The position numbers and the translations under genes are program-made. This document shows positions 1-10,212 of a DNA stretch of 64,000 nucleotides, one piece after another. The stretch is taken from positions 1 to 64,000 of the forward strand of contig CABUPH010000006.1 in assembly GCA_902493375.1 (NCBI GenBank), given 5' to 3'. Within the stretch, counting starts at the first letter, position 1, and each line of letters begins with the position of its first letter. Source of the stretch: an uncultured Collinsella sp. (GTDB lineage: Bacteria > Actinomycetota > Coriobacteriia > Coriobacteriales > Coriobacteriaceae). A model generated the notes under the pieces. The model had not been told where the DNA came from, did not search any database, and saw nothing but the letters and a program-made list of their open reading frames with translations.

Positions 1-226
1 GAAGTTAGTGTCCATCCTCGCAGTATCCGGTTCTCAAGGTGCACGCTTTGCGGCTGATCCGGTCCGACCGGGCCGCGCGGCAAGGAGATATATTGCCAGA
101 CCGGAGGGGCGCCGTGGGCGGGAATCTGGGCGTACACATTTCCTACACAGTTTGGGATTCGACTAACGTTTGCCAGCCGTTACCTACCGCTCGCCGAGCA
201 TCTCTTTATATAAGGCAGTCTCATGG
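1..226 (-). other. Possible rRNA-operon leader region
   Basis: No convincing gene is seen here. Read on the minus strand, the last 40 bases contain CTTGAGAACCGGATACTGCG, which resembles the conserved leader found just upstream of 16S rRNA in many actinobacteria (from memory, CTTGAGAACT...). That would put an rrn operon running leftward just outside the window. No rRNA sequence itself is visible, so this is inference from one short motif. The same stretch is the 3' flank of the phosphohexomutase gene, and no clear terminator for that gene was found. Confidence 0.3.
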
Positions 227-1627
227 TTAAAGCGGATACGTCCCCCTAGCTAAAGCACAGCCAGCATCGAGCAACTCATCGCGTTCTTCCACCGAGAACC
301 CCTCGGCGTAGACGCGCACCACTGGTTCGGTCCCACTAGGACGGACCAGCAGCCACGTGTCATCCTCGAATGCCAAACGCAAGCCATCCATATGACTAAC
401 GTTTTGCGGCACCTTGCCACAAATCGACTTGGGGTTTACGCCCGGCAGCAGGGTTCGTAACGTTTCGGCATCTTCGGCCTCAAGGCGCAAATCGCGTCGA
501 CCGTAACTCGTCTTACCAAAACTGTCCTCGAGTTGGTCGACCAGAACGCCCAAAGGCGCGTCCGTCTTTGCCATAAGCTCACACAGAATCAGACAGGCGA
601 GGATTCCATCGCGCTCGGGCATATGCGCGGCGATGCCGATACCACCGGCTTCTTCGCCGCCTATGAGGACGCCGCCCTTCTTCATCTCCGCCGCTATATA
701 TTTGAAACCGACTGGTTTGACGGTCACGCGGCAGCCAAGCGCCTCGGCAATGCGACGCACGAGCGTCGAGCATGAAAGATTGACGACGACGCGCCCCTCC
801 AAATTACGAAATTGAACCAAGTCGCCCAAAACGAGCGCCATGATCTGATGCGGATGTATATATCTGCCGCGCTCGTCAACCGCGCCGATACGGTCGGCGT
901 CGCCGTCGGTCACCAGGCCAGCGCAAGCTCCGTCCTCGATAACCGTGCGCTCGCAAGCGTCCACCCAAGGCTCAACTGGGTCGGGGCAGATATCTTCTTG
1001 GTCAGACGCCTGCCCGGCGTGAATCTCGTGCACCTCAACGCCAAGCTCGCGTAGCAAGTCGGCCAGATAGCCCTGGGCTGCGCCGCCCATGGGATCGACA
1101 ACCACGCGCAGGTGCGCGGCGCGGATGGCTTCGGCATCGACAAACGATGCCACCGCCTGCATATAGTCAGGAATGATATCCGCGGTGCGATATTGCCCCT
1201 CGATCCCCATTGGCTCGGGAGCCATGGTCTCTTCGAGCTCTTCGATGACATCCTGGTTGGCGGTCGAGCCGTCACCCATGCGAATCTTGAGGCACAGATA
1301 ACCCTGCGGATGATGGGATCCCGTCACCATGAGCGCGCCGCACGCCTCACCGTCATAAGCCGCCGCCCACGTAAGGGCAGGGGTCGGGACAGGTCGCGAA
1401 GCGAGCACGGCGTCTAGCCCGTGCGCTGCTAGCACACCCGCCGCAAGCTCAGCGAACTCGCGCGCCAGAGGCCGGTTGTCGAACCCTATATATACCGTTT
1501 TGCCCGGATTGGTCTTTTGCCACAATTCGCCGACGGCGTCGGCGATACGGGCAACGTTATCGGCAGTGAAGTCCTCATCGACGCGAGCGCGCCAACCGTC
1601 AGTTCCAAAATGAATTATCGCGCACAC
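227..1627 (-). CDS. Phosphoglucomutase/phosphomannomutase family protein
   Basis: Alpha-D-phosphohexomutase, interconverting hexose 1- and 6-phosphates for glycogen or envelope sugar supply. All four family motifs are visible in order: the phosphoserine loop TGSHHP (family usual TASHNP), the metal loop DGDADR, the sugar loop GGEEAGG and the phosphate-binding loop RPSGTEP. The GTG start at 1627 is chosen because GAGG lies about 9 bases upstream and the protein then begins directly at IIHFGTDGWR, the usual family N-terminus; longer starts add non-conserved residues. About 466 residues, normal for the family. It is transcribed leftward, separated from the upstream gene by a terminator, so it is probably its own unit. 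Whether glucose or mannose phosphate is preferred cannot be told from sequence. Confidence 0.9.
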   Translation of the reverse strand: MCAIIHFGTDGWRARVDEDFTADNVARIADAVGELWQKTNPGKTVYIGFDNRPLAREFAELAAGVLAAHGLDAVLASRPVPTPALTWAAAYDGEACGALMVTGSHHPQGYLCLKIRMGDGSTANQDVIEELEETMAPEPMGIEGQYRTADIIPDYMQAVASFVDAEAIRAAHLRVVVDPMGGAAQGYLADLLRELGVEVHEIHAGQASDQEDICPDPVEPWVDACERTVIEDGACAGLVTDGDADRIGAVDERGRYIHPHQIMALVLGDLVQFRNLEGRVVVNLSCSTLVRRIAEALGCRVTVKPVGFKYIAAEMKKGGVLIGGEEAGGIGIAAHMPERDGILACLILCELMAKTDAPLGVLVDQLEDSFGKTSYGRRDLRLEAEDAETLRTLLPGVNPKSICGKVPQNVSHMDGLRLAFEDDTWLLVRPSGTEPVVRVYAEGFSVEERDELLDAGCALARGTYPL

Positions 1628-1751
1628 GCGCAGACACCTCACAGTGTTTGGATCATGGTACGCATGCGGTATACCCGCAACATGCACTCGGCAACCTGCC
1701 GGCACCAGCATTCACCATTTGGGCAAATGCTGCCGAGGACATGCAAGCAAT

Positions 1752-1780
1752 AAAAAAACCGCCCCGTATGGAGCGGTTTT
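1752..1780 (-). terminator. Rho-independent terminator after the homocysteine methyltransferase gene
   Basis: On the minus strand an AAAACCGCTCC / GGGGCGGTTTT hairpin is followed by seven T. It begins just after the stop codon of the upstream gene and separates it from the phosphohexomutase gene. Confidence 0.85.
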
Positions 1781-1785
1781 GCCCT

Positions 1786-2679
1786 TTATATATCGAGCGC
1801 CTCGGCCATCGCTGCCGTAGTGATTGCCGTGGTTCCGCAGCAACTGCCCACCATTGCGGCACCGGCATGTCTCCATTCGATGCATGCGCGCGCGAAAGCT
1901 TCGGGGTTCTCGTGCCATACGGGGCCATCCTGAGTCTGGACCGGATCGCCCACATTGGGACGCACCGTGACGGGAGTAGTCGCCGATGCAACCATCCTGG
2001 GCACCGCCGCGTTCGCGGCCGCAAGCGAACAGCAATTAACACCAACCGAGTTTGCGCCGTGTTTTTCGGCGTACAAAACGGCTGCCTCGATGTTGAGGCC
2101 ATCGCCCAACAGGTCGCCTTTATCGTCAACGACAAAACTCACCAGAACAGGCATGCCGTCGGCGGCATCTCGAGCGCCGGCAAGCATGGGCTGCAAATTA
2201 CGGATAGACGTCACCGTCTCGATCAGCAGACCGTCAACGCCGGCATTGAGCAAGGCGTGCGCCTGTTCGCGCGCAATGCCTCGGATTTCACGATACTCGG
2301 CAGAGTCCTCGGCAAACCACTCAATACCGATCGGGCCCATCGAGCCCAGCAGCAGCTGAGGGTGCGCCTGGCGGGCATCGTCGACGGCCCCGCGATTGAC
2401 CTCCGCCACGGACGGCGAAATCTGGTCGTGCTTGAGGGCATAGCTCGATGCCTGAAAGGTGTTGGTAATGAGCACCTGCGCGCCGGCGGCGACATACAAG
2501 CGATGGATACGAGAAACGGTCTGCGGCTCTGCCAGATTCCAAAACGCCGGTGGAATGTCGGCGGCATCGTACTCACTCAACAAGACACTGCCCATGGGAC
2601 CCTGCGCCAACAAGGTCTCGCTCGACAAGCGGCGCGTAAGTTCCTCGGCACCAAAGCGGTTGTAATAACTCGAATCCAT
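1786..2679 (-). CDS. Homocysteine S-methyltransferase family protein
   Basis: Zinc-dependent methyltransferase of the Pfam S-methyl_trans family, which moves a methyl group (from S-methylmethionine, betaine or a corrinoid) to homocysteine to make methionine. The zinc site is visible: a Cys in VGVNCCSL and the paired cysteines in VGSCCGTT near the C-terminus. The N-terminal part has the barrel signature QGPMGSVLL (usual DGAMGT) and ITNTFQAS. 297 residues is the length of a stand-alone homocysteine methyltransferase rather than the N-terminal module of MetH. It lies 10 bases after the DtxR-type regulator gene and probably shares its transcript. The methyl donor is not deducible. Confidence 0.85.
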   Translation of the reverse strand: MDSSYYNRFGAEELTRRLSSETLLAQGPMGSVLLSEYDAADIPPAFWNLAEPQTVSRIHRLYVAAGAQVLITNTFQASSYALKHDQISPSVAEVNRGAVDDARQAHPQLLLGSMGPIGIEWFAEDSAEYREIRGIAREQAHALLNAGVDGLLIETVTSIRNLQPMLAGARDAADGMPVLVSFVVDDKGDLLGDGLNIEAAVLYAEKHGANSVGVNCCSLAAANAAVPRMVASATTPVTVRPNVGDPVQTQDGPVWHENPEAFARACIEWRHAGAAMVGSCCGTTAITTAAMAEALDI

Positions 2680-2689
2680 ATATATCCCG

Positions 2690-3112
2690 CTATTCCTCGA
2701 CGCTGATTCCCTGCTTTTCGAGATAGGCGAGCCAGCGGCTCATCGTGTCCTCGGATAGCGCATGCTCCATCATGCAGGCCTCGGAATCGGCTCGCTCAAA
2801 TTCGACACCGAGCTCCTGAACCAAAAACGTGCGAATGAGGCGATGACGGTACCAGATAGCCGTACCAACCTCGCGGCCGCGATCGGTCAGGACTACCTTG
2901 CCGTAGTGCGATTGCTCGACAAGTTCGGATGCCTTGAGCGCCGAAACCGCTTTATTGACCGATGCCTTGGAGACGCCAAGGCGCTGCGCGATGTCGACCG
3001 ATCGCACGCCGTTGGTTTCCCCCTCTTCGCTTTCAATGCGAACCATGCACTCCAAGTAGTCTTCGTTCGCCACCGTCAGATGTAGTTCGCGCGAGCTAAT
3101 TGTCGTATCCAT
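2690..3112 (-). CDS. DtxR/MntR-family metal-dependent transcriptional regulator
   Basis: Small winged-helix repressor that binds Fe2+ or Mn2+ and controls metal uptake or storage genes. The N-terminal half has the HTH pattern (VRSVDIAQRLGVSKASVNKAVSAL) and wing (YGKVVLTDRGREVG). The C-terminal half has the dimerisation/metal helix (RHRLIRTFLVQELGV, ACMMEHALSEDT) with Cys, Glu and His ligands in DtxR-like positions. No SH3-like third domain is present, so it is of the short MntR/TroR type (about 140 residues). The start at 3112 follows GGGACGGAAG; an ATG seven codons upstream is possible. It is divergent from pepT, whose promoter must lie in the short gap. Confidence 0.85.
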   Translation of the reverse strand: MDTTISSRELHLTVANEDYLECMVRIESEEGETNGVRSVDIAQRLGVSKASVNKAVSALKASELVEQSHYGKVVLTDRGREVGTAIWYRHRLIRTFLVQELGVEFERADSEACMMEHALSEDTMSRWLAYLEKQGISVEE

Positions 3113-3232
3113 GATCTTCCGTCCCTTCTGCATTCAATGGCTGATTCTACCCCATCCAAGCGTCGCGGTATGCCGTGGCATACCGTGCTAGAGTTCTTGT
3201 TGCACACGACGACCAAGATTGGAGCGGTCTTT

Positions 3233-4480
3233 ATGGAAAACACCACCACGAACCCCGATGTCCTCGAGCGCTTTTTGCGCTACGTCCAGATCAACACGCA
3301 GTCCGAGGATGCAAACTGCGACCAGGTACCCTCGAGCGCCGTTCAGTTTGACCTTGCCAACGTGCTGGCTGAAGAGCTGCGCGAGCTTGGTGCGGAAGAT
3401 GCCCACATGACCGAGCACGCCTATGTCTGCGCGCATATCCCCGCAAGTGCGGGCGCTGAGGACAAGCCCGCCCTGGGCCTGATTGCCCATCTCGACACCA
3501 CCGAAGTTGCACCGGGCGCCGGCGTGAAGCCGCACATCGTACACTACGAAGGCGGCGACCTGGTCTGTGGCACGGTTGACGGTAAGCCCGTTGCCATGAG
3601 TACCGCCAAGCTTCCCGCCCTGAACGACCTCGCGGGTGAGGACTTGGTCTGCAGCGATGGCACCACGCTGCTGGGCGCAGACGACAAGGCAGGCGTCGCC
3701 GAGATCATGTCGCTTGTCGCGCGTATCGCTCAGGACCCTTCTCTGCCCCATCCCGCACTCGGCATTTGCTTCTGCCCTGACGAGGAGATCGGCCACGGAG
3801 CCGAGCTGTTGGATATCGATACCTTTGGCTGCAAGTACGCCTACACGGTCGACGGCGGCCCCATCGGCGAGCTGGAGTGGGAGTGCTTTAACGCCGCCGA
3901 GGTGACCGTCCGCTTTGAGGGCCAGTCCATCCACCCGGGCGACGCCAAAGGCCGTATGGTCAACGCAGGCAATCTGTTCTGCGACTTCAACGCGTTGCTC
4001 CCCTACGTGCAGCGCCCGGAGTATACGGAAGGCTACGAGGGCTTTTATCACCTTGAGGGTGTATCTGCGACCGTCGATCACGCCACAGCGCGCTATATCG
4101 TCCGCGACCATGACGCCGCCAAGTTCCAGCAGAAACTCGACCTTATTGATGCCGCCGCCTCGATGCTCAACCAGCGTCTGGGTGAGGAGCGCGTGACGGT
4201 CGAGATTAAGCAGCAGTATCGAAATATGGCCGAGATCGTTCGTGACTATCCCGAGCTTATTGATGTTGCCAAGGAAGCCTACCTTGCCTGCGGCGTTGAG
4301 CCCCAAGTGCTGCCAATTCGTGGCGGCACCGACGGCGCTCACCTGTCGTTCCGCGGTCTGCCCTGCCCCAACCTTTCCACCGGCGGCTATTGCTACCACG
4401 GCGTCAACGAGTTTGTCCCGGTCAGTTCGCTCGTCAAGATGACCGACGTGCTCCAGGAGCTCGTCGCCCGCTTTGCATAA
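3233..4480 (+). CDS. pepT: Peptidase T (tripeptide aminopeptidase)
   Basis: Cytosolic M20B dizinc aminopeptidase that removes N-terminal residues from tripeptides. Visible M20 motifs: HLDT with first zinc His and catalytic Asp, GADDKAG with bridging Asp, PDEEIGHGA with the general-base Glu-Glu, VDGG, and the C-terminal TGGYCYHG with the last zinc His. The ATG at 3233 follows GGAGCGG and gives 415 residues, close to the family norm near 410; upstream in-frame sequence would add a non-conserved 32-residue extension. It is monocistronic, ending in a terminator. Confidence 0.93.
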   Translation: MENTTTNPDVLERFLRYVQINTQSEDANCDQVPSSAVQFDLANVLAEELRELGAEDAHMTEHAYVCAHIPASAGAEDKPALGLIAHLDTTEVAPGAGVKPHIVHYEGGDLVCGTVDGKPVAMSTAKLPALNDLAGEDLVCSDGTTLLGADDKAGVAEIMSLVARIAQDPSLPHPALGICFCPDEEIGHGAELLDIDTFGCKYAYTVDGGPIGELEWECFNAAEVTVRFEGQSIHPGDAKGRMVNAGNLFCDFNALLPYVQRPEYTEGYEGFYHLEGVSATVDHATARYIVRDHDAAKFQQKLDLIDAAASMLNQRLGEERVTVEIKQQYRNMAEIVRDYPELIDVAKEAYLACGVEPQVLPIRGGTDGAHLSFRGLPCPNLSTGGYCYHGVNEFVPVSSLVKMTDVLQELVARFA

Positions 4481-4503
4481 GGAACTCGAACAATCTAGGT
4501 AAG

Positions 4504-4546
4504 CAAAACCGCCCCGTCCTCAAAAACCGAGAACGGGACGGTTTTT
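4504..4546 (+). terminator. Terminator after pepT
   Basis: AAACCGCCCCGT...ACGGGACGGTTTTT forms a hairpin with a T-run, beginning about 25 bases after the pepT stop codon. Confidence 0.8.
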
Positions 4547-4582
4547 GGTGCAAGGGGAGTAGTCAGCACCGCAGGTTGAGCC

Positions 4583-4828
4583 AATGTCAGCGAGCGACGT
4601 CCAAGGCAAACAAGTTGGCATGAAAAAGGCAGGGCATTGACCTTCTGGTCATGCCCTGCCTTTTGAATGACAAATTGCCGCCTTGGGCGGCGCGCAGCGT
4701 CGAGCCGTTACGGCGTTTGGTAAAACGCCGTAACTTTTTTGATCATGCCGCCGAAGTTGAAAGGCAGGTTGCCGCTCTGGCGGGTTTGCAGCGTCAAGCG
4801 GTTACGCGGTTTGGTAAAACCGCGTAAC
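4583..4828. repeat. Structured terminator-bearing repeat, copy 1 plus a partial tandem copy
   Basis: First of four dispersed copies (others near 20.2, 26.2 and 48.5 kb). Full copy at 4583-4734: outer stem CCAAGGC (4601-4607) with GCCTTGG (4680-4686), inner hairpin AAAGGCAGGGCAT...ATGCCCTGCCTTTT (about 4624-4663), and a distal 12-bp hairpin GTTACGGCGTTT / AAACGCCGTAAC (4707-4734) followed on the plus strand by six T. A second right half follows (4741-4828) whose distal hairpin is GTTACGCGGTTT / AAACCGCGTAAC, a compensated variant. It directly abuts the stop codon of the LCP gene and also fills the 348-bp pepT-LCP gap. Confidence 0.85.
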
Positions 4829-6064
4829 TTAGTAGTTGGCCTCGTAGCCGTTGCCGTCGCCGGTGGGCTCTTCGTAGTAGTCCGAATCGCTCGAATCGCT
4901 TGAGTCATCGGAATCGTCAGAGCTGACCGATGAGGTTGCGGTACCGTTTGCGTAATCGTCAGACGTGTTGTTGTTCAGGTCGCCAATCGTAGAGCTGGAA
5001 CCGTCGGAAAGACCCATGGTGTTGGGACCCTTGGGATCCTTGCCGGCATCGACGCGCTCCATCATTTCCTTGAGCTCGTCCTCGTAGACAAAGACGTAGC
5101 TCACACCGTCGATCATGGTGCTGTCGTCGGCGTACGAGGGCAGGTTGGCCGAGTAGATACCGTCGACATCCATACCGCGCATGGCGTTGACCGTAGCCAC
5201 GATATCCTGAACGCTCATATCGGTTACGAGCATATCGGACAGCGAATTAACCAGGCCAAAAATCTTCGTGGCATCGAAGTTATTGAGAATCTGGTTGGCA
5301 AGGGCGCCAAGCACCTGACGCTGGTGGCGCATGCGCGTGTAATCGCCGTCGGCATAGGTGTAGCGGCAGCGGGCGTAGGTAAGGGCGGTGGCACCGTCCA
5401 TATGCTGCTGGCCAGCGGTAATCTTAATATCCAGGTGCTCGGGGTCGTCAACATCATCGGTTGCGTTAATGTCGATACCGCCAACCGAATCAATCAGCGC
5501 CTGCATACCGTCGAAGCTGACCTCGGCATAGTGGGAAATCTGAACACCGCACAGCTCGTTGACCGCCTCGACCATGGCCTCGGCGCCGCCAACGGTATGG
5601 CAGGCGTTGATCTTCATGGTCTCGCCCTTGTACTCGACCTTGGTGTCGCGCGGAACGGAAATGAGCGTCGCCTGCTTTTGCGTGGGGTCGATGCGTGCCA
5701 GGATAATCGAGTCGGCACGATACGTATCCTCGCCCGGACGGCCGTCGGTGCCAAGAAGCAGCACGTAGAACGGATCCTTTGCCTCATCGGTGTCAACCAG
5801 AACCCGACGCAGATTGTCGGTAATGACATTAGAATCGCCGAGCTTGCCCATAATGGTGGCAAACCACAGGCCGGCAGCGGTAGTGGCACTCAGCAGCACG
5901 CCAAGCACGACAATGAGCGCGACGTGACGAATCGTGTGGCTACGACGACGTTGACGAGCGCGCTCGGAATAGCGAGCCACGTTATCGCGACTGTAGATCT
6001 TGGCCTGCGCACCAGTTGAGGGTCTTCGGGCGGTGGTATCCGCGAGGGGCTTTTTATTAAACAT
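4829..6064 (-). CDS. LytR-CpsA-Psr (LCP) family cell-wall glycopolymer ligase
   Basis: Membrane-anchored phosphotransferase that attaches undecaprenyl-linked glycopolymers to peptidoglycan on the outer face. A short basic cytoplasmic tail is followed by one TM helix (HVALIVVLGVLLSATTAAGL) and the LCP domain. Conserved features: DSIILARIDP, SVPRDTKV, KINACHTVGG, and the Arg-rich end YARCRYTYADGDYTRMRHQRQ that binds the lipid pyrophosphate. The C-terminus is a low-complexity Ser/Asp tail. The ATG at 6064 is used; a TTG two codons upstream is the alternative. It starts 13 bases after murA, suggesting co-expression of two wall-assembly genes. Confidence 0.9.
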   Translation of the reverse strand: MFNKKPLADTTARRPSTGAQAKIYSRDNVARYSERARQRRRSHTIRHVALIVVLGVLLSATTAAGLWFATIMGKLGDSNVITDNLRRVLVDTDEAKDPFYVLLLGTDGRPGEDTYRADSIILARIDPTQKQATLISVPRDTKVEYKGETMKINACHTVGGAEAMVEAVNELCGVQISHYAEVSFDGMQALIDSVGGIDINATDDVDDPEHLDIKITAGQQHMDGATALTYARCRYTYADGDYTRMRHQRQVLGALANQILNNFDATKIFGLVNSLSDMLVTDMSVQDIVATVNAMRGMDVDGIYSANLPSYADDSTMIDGVSYVFVYEDELKEMMERVDAGKDPKGPNTMGLSDGSSSTIGDLNNNTSDDYANGTATSSVSSDDSDDSSDSSDSDYYEEPTGDGNGYEANY

Positions 6065-6076
6065 AGGCAACCTGTA

Positions 6077-7360
6077 TTAGTAGATGACGGGATCGGGGAC
6101 GGTAGCATGCTCGACATGCGCGCCGAGCGCCTGCAGCTTTTCGACAAACTGCTCGTAGCCGCGCTTGATGTGATGGATAGCCGAAACCTCGGTCGTCCCG
6201 TCGGCGATCAAGCCCGCTACGACGAGGGCCGCTCCGCCACGCAGATCGGGCGAGGTAACCTGTGCGCCCGAGAAGCCCTTGACGCCATGAATCATGGCAT
6301 GATGACTCTCGATACGAATGTCGGCACCCATGCGCACCAGCTCAGAGGCAAACATAAAGCGATTCTCGAAGATGTTCTCGGTAATAACGGAACTGCCGTC
6401 GGCAAGGGCGGAGAGTACCATAATCTGCGCCTGCATGTCCGTCGGGAAGCCGGGGAACGGAAGCGTCTGGATGTCGACCGGCTTGATACGCTCGGCACGG
6501 TTCACATGGACACCATCCTCGACGCGCTCGCAATCGATACCCATGAGCTCCATCTTCTTGAGCACCATGCCCAAGTGAATGGGGCAAAAGCCCGTGACAT
6601 CGACACCGCGATCGTCGGCCATCAACGCACCGGCAACGATAAAGGTACCGGCCTCGATGCGGTCGCCTACTACGCGATGGGTAACAGGATGGAGCTCTTC
6701 CACGCCTTCGATAGTCACGACGGGCGTGCCGGCGCCAACAATCTTGGCGCCCATCTCGTTGAGCATGTTGGCGAGATCGACAATCTCGGGCTCGCGGGCG
6801 GCATTGTCGATAACCGTGGTGCCCCGTGCGCGCACAGAGGCCATGATGAGGTTCTCGGTCGCACCGACGCTGGCGAACTCGAGCGTGACGGTGGTACCGC
6901 GCAGACCTTGGGGCGCATTGGCGTTGATGTAACCGTGGGCGGTATCAAACTCAACGCCCAGGGCCTCGAGACCCAGAATGTGCATATCGATCTTGCGAGC
7001 ACCCAGGTTGCAGCCGCCCGGCATGGCAATCTTGGCGCGATGGAAGCGGCCCAGCAGGGGTCCCATGACGGCGGTGGAAGCACGCATCTTGGCAACGAGC
7101 TCGTAGGGGGCCTCCCAAGAATCGACCTGAGAGGTATCAATCTCGAGCGTGTGCTCGTCGAGAACATCGATCGTAGCGCCCATGCCCTTGAGCACCTTGC
7201 CCATCACGTGAACATCGGAAATATCGGGCACGTTCTGCAGCGTCGTCTTGCCCGGCGCCAGAAGCGTTGCCGCCATGAGTTTGAGCGCGGAGTTCTTGGC
7301 ACCCGAGACGGGCACGGAGCCTCCGATGGCGTGGCCACCCTCAACGCGGATAATATCCAA
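6077..7360 (-). CDS. murA: UDP-N-acetylglucosamine 1-carboxyvinyltransferase
   Basis: First committed step of peptidoglycan synthesis: enolpyruvyl transfer from PEP to UDP-GlcNAc in the cytoplasm. The N-terminus VSGAKNSALKLMAATLL carries the catalytic Lys-Asn pair, and the PEP-reactive loop Cys is in MPGGCNLGARKID, so the enzyme should be of the fosfomycin-sensitive Cys type. PFPGFPTDMQAQ and the C-terminal DLRGGAALVVAGL are also typical. 427 residues, full length. Start codon is TTG at 7360 preceded by GAAAGGG. An intrinsic terminator ends only about 14 bases before this start, leaving little room for a promoter. Confidence 0.95.
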   Translation of the reverse strand: MDIIRVEGGHAIGGSVPVSGAKNSALKLMAATLLAPGKTTLQNVPDISDVHVMGKVLKGMGATIDVLDEHTLEIDTSQVDSWEAPYELVAKMRASTAVMGPLLGRFHRAKIAMPGGCNLGARKIDMHILGLEALGVEFDTAHGYINANAPQGLRGTTVTLEFASVGATENLIMASVRARGTTVIDNAAREPEIVDLANMLNEMGAKIVGAGTPVVTIEGVEELHPVTHRVVGDRIEAGTFIVAGALMADDRGVDVTGFCPIHLGMVLKKMELMGIDCERVEDGVHVNRAERIKPVDIQTLPFPGFPTDMQAQIMVLSALADGSSVITENIFENRFMFASELVRMGADIRIESHHAMIHGVKGFSGAQVTSPDLRGGAALVVAGLIADGTTEVSAIHHIKRGYEQFVEKLQALGAHVEHATVPDPVIY

Positions 7361-7373
7361 GGTCTACCCTTTC

Positions 7374-7412
7374 AAAAAGCATGCCCGGGGTGGCTGGGCC
7401 ATCCCGGGCATG
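7374..7412 (-). terminator. Terminator at the end of the atp operon, directly before murA
   Basis: Minus-strand hairpin CATGCCCGGG / CCCGGGCATG followed by five T. It closes the atp operon after atpC, yet murA begins about 14 bases further on, so murA needs read-through or a promoter inside atpC or the hairpin. Confidence 0.85.
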
Positions 7413-7448
7413 ATGTGTTCGCAAATGGTCGAACGCTAAATCGTTTGA

Positions 7449-7841
7449 CTATTGGGCAAGCTTGAGCTTACACCATGCGATTTCATTATAGAGGTAGGCG
7501 CGGCGTGCATCATCCTCCGACAAATTACCCAGCTTCTCTTCAAAACCTTGAATATCAGCTTTAAGCTTGTCGGCATCGACGGTCGCCAAATCGCAAGCGC
7601 GCTCGGCGAGAACGGTCACGACATCGTCCGCAACCTGGGCATAGCCGCCGGCCACGGCAAACGTGTGGTCGACAGTGCCCATGGCCTTATCGGAAACGCG
7701 AACGTAACCGCGGTCGATCGTGCAGATCTCGCTGGAGTGAGCAGGCAGAACGCCAAACTCGCCATCCGTGGACGGAATCGACACAAACGCAGCGTCGCCC
7801 TCATAGGCGCAGCTCACGGGGCACACGATGCGGATACGCAT
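7449..7841 (-). CDS. atpC: ATP synthase epsilon subunit
   Basis: Central-stalk subunit of F1 that couples rotation to catalysis and can inhibit ATP hydrolysis. The N-terminal beta-sandwich is recognisable (MRIRIVCPVS, then GEFGVLPAHS and VAGGYAQVADDVVTVLAE), followed by the C-terminal helical hairpin. 130 residues is normal. It starts 3 bases after the atpD stop and is the last gene of the operon. Little sequence conservation is expected in the C-terminal half. Confidence 0.95.
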   Translation of the reverse strand: MRIRIVCPVSCAYEGDAAFVSIPSTDGEFGVLPAHSSEICTIDRGYVRVSDKAMGTVDHTFAVAGGYAQVADDVVTVLAERACDLATVDADKLKADIQGFEEKLGNLSEDDARRAYLYNEIAWCKLKLAQ

Positions 7842-7844
7842 AAC

Positions 7845-9298
<1,454 letters not shown>

Positions 9299-9299
<1 letters not shown>

Positions 9300-10207
9300 T
9301 ACTGTTCCTCCAATGCTGAGGCTCCGCCGACGATCTCGTTAATCTCGGTCGTGATCGAAGCCTGGCGCACGCGACTATACGTGCGGGTAAGGGTCGAGAT
9401 GATCGCGGTGGCGTTTTCCGTCGCGGAGTGCATGGCCTTGCGGCGTGCACCCTGCTCGGCAGCCGCCGAATCGATCAGGGCCTGGTAGATGACCGTCAGG
9501 ATATAAGACGGCACAAGCTTGCCGAGAACATGCTCGGGAGAGGGCACGAACTCGAACGTGGACGAGATACGCTTAGGGGCGTCGGTCTCGTTCTTACGCG
9601 GACCGTGGGCCATAGCGATCATCTCGGGGTCGAGCGGCAACAGATGCTCGACGCGAAGCTCCTGATCCACGCGGTTCTTGGCGTGGTGGTAGACAAGCTC
9701 GACACGGTCAAGCTCACCGGCACGATACGCATCGCAGATATGAGAGGAGATCATGCGGGCCTGATTGAAATCGGGCTCAGAGGAGTTGCCCTCAAAGTGC
9801 ATGACGACGTTTGCGCGGTCACGGAAATACGTGGCCGGTTTGCGCCCACACGCGATGATCTCGCACTCGATGCCGTCGTTCGCCCAAGAAGCGGCGAGCT
9901 TTTCGGCCGTGCGCTCCACCGTCGTATTGAAACCGCCGGCAAGGCCGCGGTCCGAGGCAATAACGACAATCAGGCCATGCTTGACGCTCTCATGCTTCTG
10001 CAGCATGGGATCGGTGCCCGAACAGGAGGCGTCGCCGGCGACCGTCAACATGACGTCGGTCAGCGCCTCCTTATAGGGCTCGGCCTGCTTGGAGCGATCG
10101 AGGGCACGACGGATCTTGGCCGTAGAGACCATCTCCATCGTGCGCGTGATCTGCTTGGTCGTGGTAACCGAGGAGATTCGCTTCTTAATGTCGCGAAGGT
10201 TGGCCAT
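9299..10207 (-). CDS. atpG: ATP synthase gamma subunit
   Basis: Rotor shaft of F1. Both terminal helices are typical: MANLRDIKKRISSVTTTKQITRTMEMVST at the N-terminus and the C-terminal SATENATAIISTLTRTYSRVRQASITTEINEIVGGA (shown in part by its family residues). The central Rossmann-like part has ASDRGLAGGFNT. 302 residues, full length. It lies between atpA and atpD as in most bacteria. Confidence 0.97.
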
Positions 10208-10212
10208 GGGGC

